DNA of 64,000 nucleotides, taken from contig QGFZ01000002.1 of the NCBI GenBank assembly GCA_003149065.1, positions 372,001 through 436,000 on the forward strand, read 5' to 3'. The stretch's first letter is position 1. Each line of letters opens with the position of its first letter. The position numbers were made by a program, and so were the translations under genes. Shown here piece after piece: positions 42,107-50,502 of the stretch. The notes under the pieces were generated by a model. That model worked only from the letters and a program-made list of their open reading frames with translations. It had not been told where the DNA came from and ran no database searches. This DNA is from Ruminococcaceae bacterium R-25. Lineage in GTDB: Bacteria; Bacillota; Clostridia; Saccharofermentanales; Saccharofermentanaceae.

Positions 42107-44092
42107 TTACAGCACTACGTTCTTGCCTTCAACATTGAGTGAAGCGAATGGGCCGGGGATGATGGCGTCTCTCTTTTCGCCGAAGTAATCGGTATCGAAA
42201 ATGATGTCGTTGCCGTCCTTGTCTTCGAATCTCTGCTGGGGTTCGAAAGCCTTACCCAAAACGTCTGTTGTAACAAGAGAAGAAGTAAAGGAGCCGATCG
42301 CGTCAGCGAGGTTGGTGTCGAGATAAACCCTGTCGCCTTCTTCGCGGACATTGACGTATACCTCACTTGCAGAATCCATGAGGAAGTTCTTCTCCTTGCA
42401 GAAGCGCTGGGCGCCGCCAAGGTATGCGTTGCCTTCGATCCAGACGGGAAGTTTATCGAAGTGGGCCTTCGCGATTTTCATCATGTCGGGTGTGTCGCTC
42501 TCGAGATCGAACTGCTTGATCCAGTCTTCGTAGAGAGGGTAGTGGTCCCATACGTGGGTGCCGACTACGCGTTCTTCTTCCCAGACGACGCCGTCGTCGA
42601 AGCGGGAGATCAGGGATTCCTTCGGGTGCTTCTGGAAGAAGATGTTGTTATAGAATCTGTCGTCGCCGTGCAGGATCGTCATGAAGCCCATGACTTCTGT
42701 CCTGTGCGGGAAGTGGTAAGGCGTGTAGCGCCAGTCGGTGCCTTCGCCTACGGATGTGAATGCACCGCAGATGAGGTTGTGGACCATTGCGACGCCCTGT
42801 GTTGCGATACGTAAAGTAGCGTCAGAGAGGAGAATGTTGTTGTCGATCAATGTAGGGCCGTGTCCGACTTCTACGAAAATATCCTCACTGCCCATGCCGC
42901 CCTTGAGGGGTTCAGCGTAATCAGGGCGCTGGTTGTCGTGAAGGAGATTGCAGGTGATTCTTGTGCCCTGTGCTTCCCAGTCTGTCCAGATGCCCATGAC
43001 GCAGTGGTGGATGTGGTTTCTCTGCATGATGACATCGATAGCTGCGTGGAGCTTGATGCCTGCAACTTCAGCGCCGCCCAATTCCATCATGTTGTTGATG
43101 TGGTGAATGTGGTTGTCTTCAATGACTGAGAAAACAGCGCCCATACGGCCGATGATGCCGCCCTGCTCGCAGTGGTGGATGTTGTTGCGGCGGATGATGT
43201 GGCTTCCGATGTTTTCCTTGAGCCAGCCGTGATACTGACCGCGGCATACTGCGTCACGCTCCATCTGTGTGGGGCTCTTAAGATGCTCGTATGTGAAGTA
43301 GTGGTTGTTTTCGGGATCTAAATACTTGCCAAGGCCGATGCCTGAGCACTTGGAGAAATAAACTTCGTTGTCTTCGATGATCCAGCCCTTTGACCAGTGG
43401 GGACCGATCATGCCTTCCTGCCATGCTGCCGGAGGAGCCCAGTTTGTTGCAGCTTTGCAGATCTTAAAGCCTCTTACGGTGATATAGTTTCTGCCTGTTT
43501 CAGCAGGGAAGAAGCACATTCTTCTTACGTTGATCTCTACCATCTCAGAGTTGGGATCAAGCCCGCCGAAGTTAGCATAGATAACGGTAAAGTCGCCGTC
43601 CTGCTCTGCGTACCACTTGTACTTTGATTCTTCCGGAACCCATGAGCACTTATAGACCTGTGCCTTGATGACTTCATCGATTGATGCCGCTTCGTAGAGT
43701 CTTCTGTCGTTGATGTAGACGCAGCCGACGTGTCTGTTCTTGCCTGCGAAATACCAGTCGCCGTAGCAGAAAGTGGTGTAGGGGTTATAGTCGCCGAAGA
43801 TCTTGTTGTCGACCTTGCAGCAATAGACTTCGCCGTCGTACTGCTGCCAGTTGGAGATCTGCTCTGCGCCTGAGATTGTTGCACCCAAAGGCTCATCGCT
43901 CACGTATGTGATGCGCGCATCTTCGGTACCGCCGTTTACGGGCGAAACATATTCTCTGTAAAGACCGGGCGCAACGTGGACTGTGTCGCCAGGCTGTGCG
44001 ATCTTTGCTGCTTCGGAGATGGTGCCGAAATGCTTTTCCTTGTTGCCGTCGCCTGAGTTGTTAAGGAATTTGATGTCTACATAAAGTTCCAT
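42107..44092 (-). CDS. Right-handed parallel beta-helix protein (probable carbohydrate-active)
   Basis: A 661-residue protein. The start LYVDIKFLNNSGDGNKEKHF, GTISEAAKIAQPGDTVHVAP and GLYREYVSPVNGGT is typical of DUF1565/GH141-like beta-helix enzymes. Repeating coil rungs follow (NNIHHCEQGGII, DNHIHHINN, QRNHIHHCVMGIW, CNLLHDNQR), the usual Asn/His-rich ladder. No signal peptide is present, so it acts inside the cell, unlike most relatives. It may be a glycosidase or lyase on plant polysaccharide fragments; the reaction is not assignable from sequence. It is a single-gene unit with its own terminator. Confidence 0.8.
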   Translation of the reverse strand: MELYVDIKFLNNSGDGNKEKHFGTISEAAKIAQPGDTVHVAPGLYREYVSPVNGGTEDARITYVSDEPLGATISGAEQISNWQQYDGEVYCCKVDNKIFGDYNPYTTFCYGDWYFAGKNRHVGCVYINDRRLYEAASIDEVIKAQVYKCSWVPEESKYKWYAEQDGDFTVIYANFGGLDPNSEMVEINVRRMCFFPAETGRNYITVRGFKICKAATNWAPPAAWQEGMIGPHWSKGWIIEDNEVYFSKCSGIGLGKYLDPENNHYFTYEHLKSPTQMERDAVCRGQYHGWLKENIGSHIIRRNNIHHCEQGGIIGRMGAVFSVIEDNHIHHINNMMELGGAEVAGIKLHAAIDVIMQRNHIHHCVMGIWTDWEAQGTRITCNLLHDNQRPDYAEPLKGGMGSEDIFVEVGHGPTLIDNNILLSDATLRIATQGVAMVHNLICGAFTSVGEGTDWRYTPYHFPHRTEVMGFMTILHGDDRFYNNIFFQKHPKESLISRFDDGVVWEEERVVGTHVWDHYPLYEDWIKQFDLESDTPDMMKIAKAHFDKLPVWIEGNAYLGGAQRFCKEKNFLMDSASEVYVNVREEGDRVYLDTNLADAIGSFTSSLVTTDVLGKAFEPQQRFEDKDGNDIIFDTDYFGEKRDAIIPGPFASLNVEGKNVVL

Positions 44093-44198
44093 GGCGGTAC
44101 CTCTTTTCTAAAGGATTTTTTACGAGTGTAGTTCTAATATAACAACGCGCAAAACTAATGTATATAAGAATTTGAGATATAAGTGTTGCAAAGCTTTT

Positions 44199-44292
44199 CC
44201 AGGTGGCGAAAAACTGTTTGCTGCCTGGTGTTCTGCTTCAAGGTTATGTGAGTTGTAATTTTTGCTCGATTTTTCAAGGAAAATTACAACTC
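44199..44292. repeat. Adjacent hairpins
   Basis: CCAGG...CCTGG (44199-44203 and 44224-44228) and a perfect 13-bp pair GAGTTGTAATTTT (44250-44262) with AAAATTACAACTC (44280-44292), spacer 17. It lies between the beta-helix gene and the PadR promoter. It resembles the tandem hairpins at 34, 41 and 55 kb in layout. Confidence 0.6.
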
Positions 44293-44370
44293 ATGGCTGC
44301 CGGCTGAATTCTGACAGTGAATGAGTGCGTCGTGCCCGAAAAAAATCAAAGATAAATTTCGAAAATCCTG

Positions 44371-44399
44371 TTGACATCATTTTCGCAGGGTGTTATATT
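44371..44399 (+). promoter_or_regulatory. Promoter of the PadR module
   Basis: TTGACA (44371-44376), a 17-base spacer and TATATT (44394-44399). This is a near-consensus sigma-A type promoter about 85 bases before the padR-type start. Confidence 0.8.
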
Positions 44400-44403
44400 T
44401 ACC

Positions 44404-44454
44404 ACGACAGGCGTAGTACGACAGTCGAAGCAACGACAGACGAAGCAACGACAG
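44404..44454 (+). repeat. Four ACGACAG direct repeats in the padR leader
   Basis: ACGACAG at 44404-44410, 44418-44424, 44433-44439 and 44448-44454 (spacings 14, 15 and 15). They start right after the -10 box and so overlap the transcription start and early leader. They could be an operator array; the known PadR operator type (ATGT-n8-ACAT) is not seen. Confidence 0.6.
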
Positions 44455-44484
44455 TCGTAACAAAATACGGAAGGAGATAGATTT

Positions 44485-44817
44485 ATGGCAGAGATCAGCA
44501 GCGATGTCATTAGAGGATATAACGACATCATTATTCTGTACCTGCTTCTTAATGATCCGTCTTACGGATACGAGATCTCAAAGCAGATCCGCACCATGTC
44601 CCAGGACAAGTACATAATCAAGGAAACGACGCTCTACTCGGCATTCACGAGAATGGAGAAGAACGGTTTCATCGAATCATTCGTAGATGAGGATCTCGCA
44701 GGCGGAAAGAAGAGAACTTATTACAGGATCACACCGGCAGGCAGAGATTATTACCGCGCTAAGTGTGAGGAGTGGACACTTACAAAAGAAGTTATCGAAA
44801 AGTTTATTGCAGGCTGA
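44485..44817 (+). CDS. PadR-family transcriptional regulator
   Basis: A 110-residue winged-helix protein: IILYLLLNDPSYGYEISKQI and YIIKETTLYSAFTRMEKNGF, then the wing GKKRTYYRITPAGRDYY. PadR proteins are small repressors that often pair with a DUF1700-domain membrane protein, exactly as here. GGAGATAG precedes the ATG. The four direct repeats in its promoter leader are a likely autoregulation site. The next gene starts 15 bases downstream. Confidence 0.93.
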   Translation: MAEISSDVIRGYNDIIILYLLLNDPSYGYEISKQIRTMSQDKYIIKETTLYSAFTRMEKNGFIESFVDEDLAGGKKRTYYRITPAGRDYYRAKCEEWTLTKEVIEKFIAG

Positions 44818-44831
44818 GGGGAGTAAATAAA

Positions 44832-46463
44832 ATGAACGCTATTAGAAATTATCTGGACAATATGTTCCGCAATCTTCCTAACACGGAAGAAGTAAGGAGG
44901 GCCAAATCTGAGCTCCTCCAAATGATGGAAGACAAGTATGAAGAATTGATCGCAGAAGGAAAGACCGAGAACGAGGCAGTAGGTATCGTAATCTCAGAAT
45001 TCGGCAACCTCGATGAGCTCGCAGATTCACTCGGCATTTCCGAAGCAGTAACTGAGAATCCCGCAGAAGACAAGCCGATGCTCTCACTCGACAGAGTTAA
45101 GGATTACCTCAGCATGATCAGCACACAGTCGATCTTAACACCTCTTGGAGTTGCACTCTGCATCTTAAGCGTAGTATCACCGATCCTTGCTGACATTCTG
45201 CCGGTAAATCTCGACATCGTTGGTGCAGGCGGACTTTTCGCGATCATCGCAGTCGCAGTAGGACTTTTCATTTTCTCCGGAATCAAGGGAAAAGAATTTG
45301 CAGAAGTTAAAAATAAGGAATGCTCACTCAGCATTGAAGGCGCTGAATATGTAAGAAATGAGAGAAAGAGCTTCAAGCACTCATACGGCCTCATGTCTTC
45401 TTTTGGTATCGGCCTTTGCATCCTGAGCTTTATCAATCCTATCATTATCGATAAGATCCCTTATGTTAACTCAAACATCGGTGCAGCTATGATGTTCGTA
45501 TTCGTTGCTTTGGGCGTATTCCTTATCACATCTTCTAATATCAAGATGAACGGATATGACAGACTTCTTGCCCTCAATGAATCAGGCAAGATGAGCGAGG
45601 AATTCGTACCGAAGTCTGAGCGCAAAGTAAACAAGGCTCCCATCATTATCTGCACTATCATCGCTATCGCAGTAGTTGTTATCTCAGCAGGTGTCAGATT
45701 CTTCATTCCTTTCTTTACAGGAGTATTCATTAAGGACGACATCATCGATACAGTTGCTACAACATATGAATTAACAGACGGAGATACAGTCAATATGCAG
45801 GGTGAAGTAAATTCTATCAAGTTGGATCTTAAGGCTTGCTCAGTTAACTTTGAGGTCAAGGAAGGTTCCGGTCTTCTCGGTATCGAGTATTCCGGTGACA
45901 AGAGACTTAAGCCTGACGTTACTTTCGAGAACGGCAAGCTCGTTGCAACACAGAAGAACACTCAGAGCTTCTCACTCCGCTCCTATAACGGACCTAAGCT
46001 CACGATCACATTAGGCACAGATGTTGCTTTGGACAATCTCGAAATGAACATCAACGCAGGTGATATCAACATGAAGAGTGTTAAAGCAGATTACCTCTAC
46101 GGCGACTTTAACGCAGGCAACATCATCATCAAGGACTGCGTTTTCGCAAAGGCTGAACTCGATGCTGATGCAGGCAACATCCAGATCAACGATTCTGACA
46201 TCAAGGTCCTTAAGGTTGAAACAGACGCAGGCAATATTGAGGTCGATGACACAAAGCTCGAAAAGGTTGATGTTACAACTGATTTCGGTAACGTTGAGAT
46301 CAAGGGCTTGGACAATGTTGAAGATTTCGAGATCGACTGCCATGTAGATGCTGGTGCGATCCAGGTTGCTAACCACACTTCAGGCAGAAGCTACAGCCAG
46401 AATGGTACAGGCGCAGGCTCGATCAAGGTCGACGTCGACGCAGGTAACATCGAGATCAAGTAA
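44832..46463 (+). CDS. DUF1700/DUF4097 membrane protein with strand-repeat C-terminus
   Basis: A 543-residue protein. The N-terminal helical permease-prefix/DUF1700-like domain (MNAIRNYLDNMFRNLPNTEE, FGNLDELADSLG) is followed by several membrane segments (about 90-250). The last ~200 residues are a DUF4097-type right-handed strand repeat with recurring GNI/GDI units (DAGNIQINDSD, TDAGNIEVDD, DAGNIEIK). The start is ATG 44832; the open frame continues upstream into the PadR frame. PadR-DUF1700-DUF4097 sets occur in envelope-stress modules of Firmicutes. The exact signal is unknown. Confidence 0.85.
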   Translation: MNAIRNYLDNMFRNLPNTEEVRRAKSELLQMMEDKYEELIAEGKTENEAVGIVISEFGNLDELADSLGISEAVTENPAEDKPMLSLDRVKDYLSMISTQSILTPLGVALCILSVVSPILADILPVNLDIVGAGGLFAIIAVAVGLFIFSGIKGKEFAEVKNKECSLSIEGAEYVRNERKSFKHSYGLMSSFGIGLCILSFINPIIIDKIPYVNSNIGAAMMFVFVALGVFLITSSNIKMNGYDRLLALNESGKMSEEFVPKSERKVNKAPIIICTIIAIAVVVISAGVRFFIPFFTGVFIKDDIIDTVATTYELTDGDTVNMQGEVNSIKLDLKACSVNFEVKEGSGLLGIEYSGDKRLKPDVTFENGKLVATQKNTQSFSLRSYNGPKLTITLGTDVALDNLEMNINAGDINMKSVKADYLYGDFNAGNIIIKDCVFAKAELDADAGNIQINDSDIKVLKVETDAGNIEVDDTKLEKVDVTTDFGNVEIKGLDNVEDFEIDCHVDAGAIQVANHTSGRSYSQNGTGAGSIKVDVDAGNIEIK

Positions 46464-46465
46464 GC

Positions 46466-46512
46466 GTGCTTTCCGGGCGCAAGGCGCCTGTGAAACCGGA
46501 TAGAAAAAGCAC
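46466..46512 (+). terminator. Branched hairpin after the PadR module
   Basis: GTGCTTT (46466-46472) pairs with AAAGCAC (46506-46512), and inner CCGG pairs with CCGG, with a small GGCGC-type arm between. It lacks a U tract, so it may be a processing or regulatory structure rather than a terminator. It lies just before the cytidine deaminase gene. Confidence 0.45.
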
Positions 46513-46548
46513 AAAACGGCCACGGTATATCTTAAAGGAGATCTAAAG

Positions 46549-46968
46549 ATGATCGATGCAAATGCAATTTCCGATCTCTGCCAAAAGGCGATAGACATGA
46601 GATCTGAAAGTTACGCTCCATATTCAAATTTCCTGGTTGGCAGCGCGCTCCTTACAAGCGACGGTAAAGTCTTTACCGGCTGCAACGTGGAGAACAGCGC
46701 ATTCGGCCCCTCCATATGCGCTGAGAGGACCGCGATAGTCAAGGCTGTCAGCAGTGGCTCCAGGGATTTCGCTGCCATCGCTATCGCAGGCGGCAAGAGG
46801 GACGGCGAGTTGCAGTATTGCGCACCTTGCGGTGTCTGTCGGCAGGTGATGCGAGAATTCTGCAGACCTGATTTCAAGATATACCTGGCTAAAAGTGCAA
46901 ACGACTATCAGGAATATACATTGGGCGAGCTCTTACCTGAGAGCTTTGGACCTGAGAATTTAGATTAA
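46549..46968 (+). CDS. cdd: Cytidine deaminase
   Basis: A 139-residue zinc enzyme that deaminates cytidine and deoxycytidine to uridines in pyrimidine salvage. APYSNFLVGSALL near 23 and GCNVENSAFGPSICAERTA contain the zinc ligand C57 and catalytic E59; PCGVCRQV supplies C94 and C97. Length and motifs match the small tetrameric CDA class. A good AAGGAG lies upstream. A 12-codon frame follows 17 bases after the stop. Confidence 0.95.
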   Translation: MIDANAISDLCQKAIDMRSESYAPYSNFLVGSALLTSDGKVFTGCNVENSAFGPSICAERTAIVKAVSSGSRDFAAIAIAGGKRDGELQYCAPCGVCRQVMREFCRPDFKIYLAKSANDYQEYTLGELLPESFGPENLD

Positions 46969-46985
46969 CTCGGAGGAACAAGCGT

Positions 46986-47024
46986 ATGACCCCGAGCGTA
47001 GTATTTGGAAGCGTTTTCGGGTGA
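46986..47024 (+). CDS. 12-residue possible small peptide
   Basis: MTPSVVFGSVFG-stop, with GGAGG nine bases upstream. It lies in a GC-rich, self-complementary stretch (CTCGG/CCGAG, TTCGG/CCGAA) between cdd and the hydrolase terminator. It may be a leader peptide or chance. Confidence 0.25.
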   Translation: MTPSVVFGSVFG

Positions 47025-47080
47025 GCCCGCGAGAATTACCCCCGAAGATTGAAAATAGAGAATAAGGATAGAATAAGACA

Positions 47081-47106
47081 GCAGCCGGGCGCATTTGTCC
47101 GGCTGC
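47081..47106 (+). terminator. Rho-independent terminator
   Basis: GCAGCCGG (47081-47088) pairs with CCGGCTGC (47099-47106), followed by TTCTTTTT. It closes the cdd unit; the hydrolase ribosome site starts immediately after it. Confidence 0.85.
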
Positions 47107-47124
47107 TTCTTTTTGGAGAACATC

Positions 47125-48075
47125 ATGAAAAAAGCATTGAAAAGAATTGGAAAAATATTACTCGGAATCGTCGCAGTCATTGCAGTATTTCTGTTAGGCA
47201 CATGCGTTTACGACAAGATCTGCTTAGCTTCCGAGAAGGACCTTCTCGAAAACCAGATCTATGGACAGAAGGTCGAAGTTGACGGTCATAGGATGAGTGT
47301 ATACGTATCAGGCGAAGGTAAGCATACACTGGTGTTTATGGCAGGTTCCGGTGACTCAGGCCCGATCTTCAGTTTCAAGGATTTTGCAGACCGTTTTGAA
47401 GACTGCCGCGTAGTAATCATCGAGAGATTCGGATACGGTTTCAGCGACGGTTTTGACGGCCCTAGAGATGTTGAGACAAGGGTCTCCCAGAACAGGAAAG
47501 CGCTTGAAGCAGCAGGTGTTGAAGGCCCCTTTATCCTTTGTCCTCATTCTTATTCAGGACTCGAGACAGTGTGCTGGGCACAGAACTTCCCTGAAGAAGT
47601 TGAAGCTATCGTCGGTCTCGACATGGCAGTGCCTGCTGCATACGACACTTTTGACGATTTGAATGTAAGCCAAAATAATTCATCAAATGCTCTGATGAGA
47701 ACGCTCAGGAAGATGGGCATTGTAAGACTTCTTGCTGGAAGCCGAATGGAAAAAGAGTTTTCTCCCGAGGAAGAAAAGACTGCAATGGCACTTGTCTGCA
47801 GCAGATACTGCAACGAAACATATGCACACGAGGCAGATTATTTAATTTCGGACCGTGACCTTGTCGAGAGCTATAAGATGCCTGATGTTCCGACACTGCT
47901 CATTGTTTCCGACGGTTCTATCTTTAACGGATGGATCGACCTTGAAAAGGAATATGCCTCACAGATCTCAGATGCAACCACTGTCCAGCTTAACTGCGGA
48001 CACGCTGTATTTTCCTATGAGCCTGACGCTTGCGAAAAAGCGATGAGAGATTTCTTTAACAGATTGGAGAAATAA
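47125..48075 (+). CDS. Membrane-anchored alpha/beta hydrolase
   Basis: A 316-residue protein with an N-terminal membrane anchor (about 8-27) and an alpha/beta-hydrolase domain. GSGDSGPIFSFKDFADRFED near 75 is the oxyanion region, and the nucleophile elbow is CPHSYSGLE (S142) instead of the usual GHSYGG. Catalytic His is likely the one in NCGHAVF near the C-terminus. I used ATG 47125, which has TTTTGGAGAA upstream. The next gene starts two bases after its stop, so the two hydrolases form an operon, with the rhomboid gene next. The substrate is unknown. Confidence 0.8.
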   Translation: MKKALKRIGKILLGIVAVIAVFLLGTCVYDKICLASEKDLLENQIYGQKVEVDGHRMSVYVSGEGKHTLVFMAGSGDSGPIFSFKDFADRFEDCRVVIIERFGYGFSDGFDGPRDVETRVSQNRKALEAAGVEGPFILCPHSYSGLETVCWAQNFPEEVEAIVGLDMAVPAAYDTFDDLNVSQNNSSNALMRTLRKMGIVRLLAGSRMEKEFSPEEEKTAMALVCSRYCNETYAHEADYLISDRDLVESYKMPDVPTLLIVSDGSIFNGWIDLEKEYASQISDATTVQLNCGHAVFSYEPDACEKAMRDFFNRLEK

Positions 48076-48077
48076 AA

Positions 48078-49655
48078 ATGCAGTTTGGTTTTTCATATGT
48101 TGGCCTGATAATGCTGCTGATGCTGTTCATCCCAAATTTCATCTGGACGAAGAACCAGCCGAAAGATTACGAAAAGTATGCGGAAAAAGAGAATAAGGTT
48201 TTGTTGGCGTTAGAGCGCATCGGACAGTTTATCGTAACGCCTGCTGCGTTGATCTTTTCCAACTTCAATTACCACGGGTTAAATTTCTGGACTTCTGTTT
48301 TGATCCTCGCACTTCTTAATCTCGTTGTGTACGACATCGCATGGATCAGATATTTCAAGTCTGAAAAGACCATGGAGGATTTCTATAAGAGCTTTCTCGG
48401 AATGCCTTTGGCTTTAGCGACTTATCCTGTTATCGCATTCTTCCTTTTGGGAATCTACGGCGGAAACATCATCATGATCGCAGGCTCTGTTATCCTCGGA
48501 ATCGGTCACATCGGAATTCACCAGGCGCACAAGAATGAAGTATGCGGAAAGAAGAAAAGAAAGCTTCCGGTCAAGATCTTTAAGGGGCTTGGAATTGCAG
48601 TCCTGGTACTTGTTTTCGGGCTTCTCGCAGGAATAATCGCGATCAGAAATTACAGGGAAGTAAGCCGTGCATTTATGTACAAGGGAGGCATAAATGAAGG
48701 CTGTTATATCAAACTTACCGACCAGGAAGAATATGTTCTCATGATGGGAAAGAAGACTGATAATCCGGTCATCATCTCGCTTCACGGAGGACCCGGCGCG
48801 CCGACAACATTTGTGGATTACTGTTTCATCGATTACCTGACAGATGAATATACGGTCTTGTGCTGGGACGAGAGAGGCTGCGGAAGATCGTACTACAGGA
48901 ATATTGCGACTGATCCGGACAATAAGACTTTGACTTTTGAAAAGCAGATAGAAGACCTCGACGCTCTTGTCGATTATGCATGCGAGAGATTCGGCCAGGA
49001 GAAGGTCATCATTATGGGCCATTCTTACGGTTCTATGCTGGGTTCTGCATATGTCAGGGAACACGCTGATAAGGTTACTGCATATATAGGTATCGGACAA
49101 TGCATAGATGAACGTGATATGGCAGGTGAGAAGTACAGCTATGAAGATGCCCTCTGCAAAGCAAAAGCAAGCGGTGCTGACACAACAGAAATGGAAGCAG
49201 CATATGAAATGTTCCTGGCAGATCCGAGCACTGCAAACATCATGAAGTTAAGAACTTACACGGATGTTTATCATCCCTTGCCCGTCACTGATGATGTATC
49301 AACATTTGCAGGAATCACATCACCTTATGCCGGTGTAGATGATTTCAGTTGGTACTTTCTGGAGATAAGCATGATGCTTAACTATTCAAAATACGACGAA
49401 CTCATAGGAGGATTGACCGACACACTCAATTTGTTTTATATCGGTGATAAGGGAACATCATTTGAAGTTCCTGTCCTCTTCATTTCGGGCTCTGAAGACT
49501 GGATCTGTCCGGTAGGACTTATCAAAGATTACTACGATGAAATGTCTGCGCCTTATAAGGATATGTATCTTGTCGAAGGATGCGGCCATTCACCTCAGGG
49601 ACAGCGCCCGGAAGAGTTCGCAAATGCAGTAAAATCATTTTTGAAGAACACATAA
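48078..49655 (+). CDS. Membrane protein fused to proline-iminopeptidase-like hydrolase
   Basis: A 525-residue protein. The first ~200 residues have about six membrane segments; the rest is an alpha/beta hydrolase resembling proline iminopeptidase: SLHGGPGAPTTFVDY near 235, DERGCGRSYY near 265, nucleophile S316 in IIMGHSYGSMLG, and GCGHSPQ supplying the His. Fusion of an unrelated membrane domain to this hydrolase is unusual and suggests a membrane-surface substrate. It is cotranscribed with the preceding hydrolase (2-base gap) and the rhomboid gene (34-base gap). Confidence 0.82.
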   Translation: MQFGFSYVGLIMLLMLFIPNFIWTKNQPKDYEKYAEKENKVLLALERIGQFIVTPAALIFSNFNYHGLNFWTSVLILALLNLVVYDIAWIRYFKSEKTMEDFYKSFLGMPLALATYPVIAFFLLGIYGGNIIMIAGSVILGIGHIGIHQAHKNEVCGKKKRKLPVKIFKGLGIAVLVLVFGLLAGIIAIRNYREVSRAFMYKGGINEGCYIKLTDQEEYVLMMGKKTDNPVIISLHGGPGAPTTFVDYCFIDYLTDEYTVLCWDERGCGRSYYRNIATDPDNKTLTFEKQIEDLDALVDYACERFGQEKVIIMGHSYGSMLGSAYVREHADKVTAYIGIGQCIDERDMAGEKYSYEDALCKAKASGADTTEMEAAYEMFLADPSTANIMKLRTYTDVYHPLPVTDDVSTFAGITSPYAGVDDFSWYFLEISMMLNYSKYDELIGGLTDTLNLFYIGDKGTSFEVPVLFISGSEDWICPVGLIKDYYDEMSAPYKDMYLVEGCGHSPQGQRPEEFANAVKSFLKNT

Positions 49656-49689
49656 AAGTAATAAACTACTAACAGCGGGGGGTGACAAC

Positions 49690-50421
49690 ATGAAGATCAG
49701 GAATATCTATTTTGGCAAACGCATACCGTTCTTTTGCATCGCGGTGACGGTGCTCTGCATTGTTGTCACCCTGATCTCACAGCTGATCCCTTCCACATAT
49801 GGGGCATTCAGGTTTATGTATCCTGTGAAGTATCCGTGGCAGGTGATCTCCTACATTTTCCTGCAGGGTGCTCCTCAGGAACTGTTGCCTGAAGGCTTTC
49901 AGTATTCGGCGATGGAACTAACTATCGGACACCTGGGATATAATCTTTTGCTCATACTGCCTTTCGGCATTCTGGTCGAGAAGATAACAGGCACAAAGAA
50001 GATGCTTATCCTGTTTGCCACGACATGCATAGCGGACCTTATTGCCAATCTGATAATGGGTGCGATCTACACAAGGGGTGGTGATACTTACGGCTGCGCC
50101 GGCGCTTCTGGAATGGCATTTGCGTTCATGCCGGTCGGAATGTATGCGCTGTTCCTTTTGGGAAGCAGATTCGGTTACGGAAAGCTTTTTAAGCAGGTAT
50201 CTTTCTATGTGCTGATGAGCATAGCGATCCCGACGGTAATCATATCCGTGACACCTAATGTTGCGGGCGTCACCGGCATTCCTTCGATGGTGATTCATCT
50301 GCTAGGTCTTGTCATCGGAACTGTTTTCGCGATCGTGTTCCGCAAAACGTTACAGGAATTTTTCGACAAAGAAAAAGCAGCGAGAGAGGACATTACTATT
50401 AACAGTTCTGAAACTGTGTAA
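49690..50421 (+). CDS. Rhomboid-family intramembrane serine protease
   Basis: A 243-residue polytopic protein with six or so membrane helices. It keeps the rhomboid residues: GHLGYN (H81, N85 region), catalytic S140 in GCAGASGMAF, and H203 (MVIHLLGLVIG) as the base. The usual GxSG is GASG here. The ribosome site is GGGGGTGA. The substrate is not known. It follows the hydrolase fusion gene and may act on the same envelope proteins. Confidence 0.87.
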   Translation: MKIRNIYFGKRIPFFCIAVTVLCIVVTLISQLIPSTYGAFRFMYPVKYPWQVISYIFLQGAPQELLPEGFQYSAMELTIGHLGYNLLLILPFGILVEKITGTKKMLILFATTCIADLIANLIMGAIYTRGGDTYGCAGASGMAFAFMPVGMYALFLLGSRFGYGKLFKQVSFYVLMSIAIPTVIISVTPNVAGVTGIPSMVIHLLGLVIGTVFAIVFRKTLQEFFDKEKAAREDITINSSETV

Positions 50422-50502
50422 ACATGCGAAAAAACGTTCGAGCAGCGGGGCGTCAATGGTGTTAGAATCTGAAATATAGAGAAGAAGAGGGAACAGGTTA
50501 AA

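Noticed and set aside
44346-44531. Cysteine-rich 61-codon frame on the minus strand
   Set aside because: Its CYDCRCFVCRCFDC sequence is just the reverse reading of the four ACGACAG repeats and overlaps the padR start. No ribosome site supports it.
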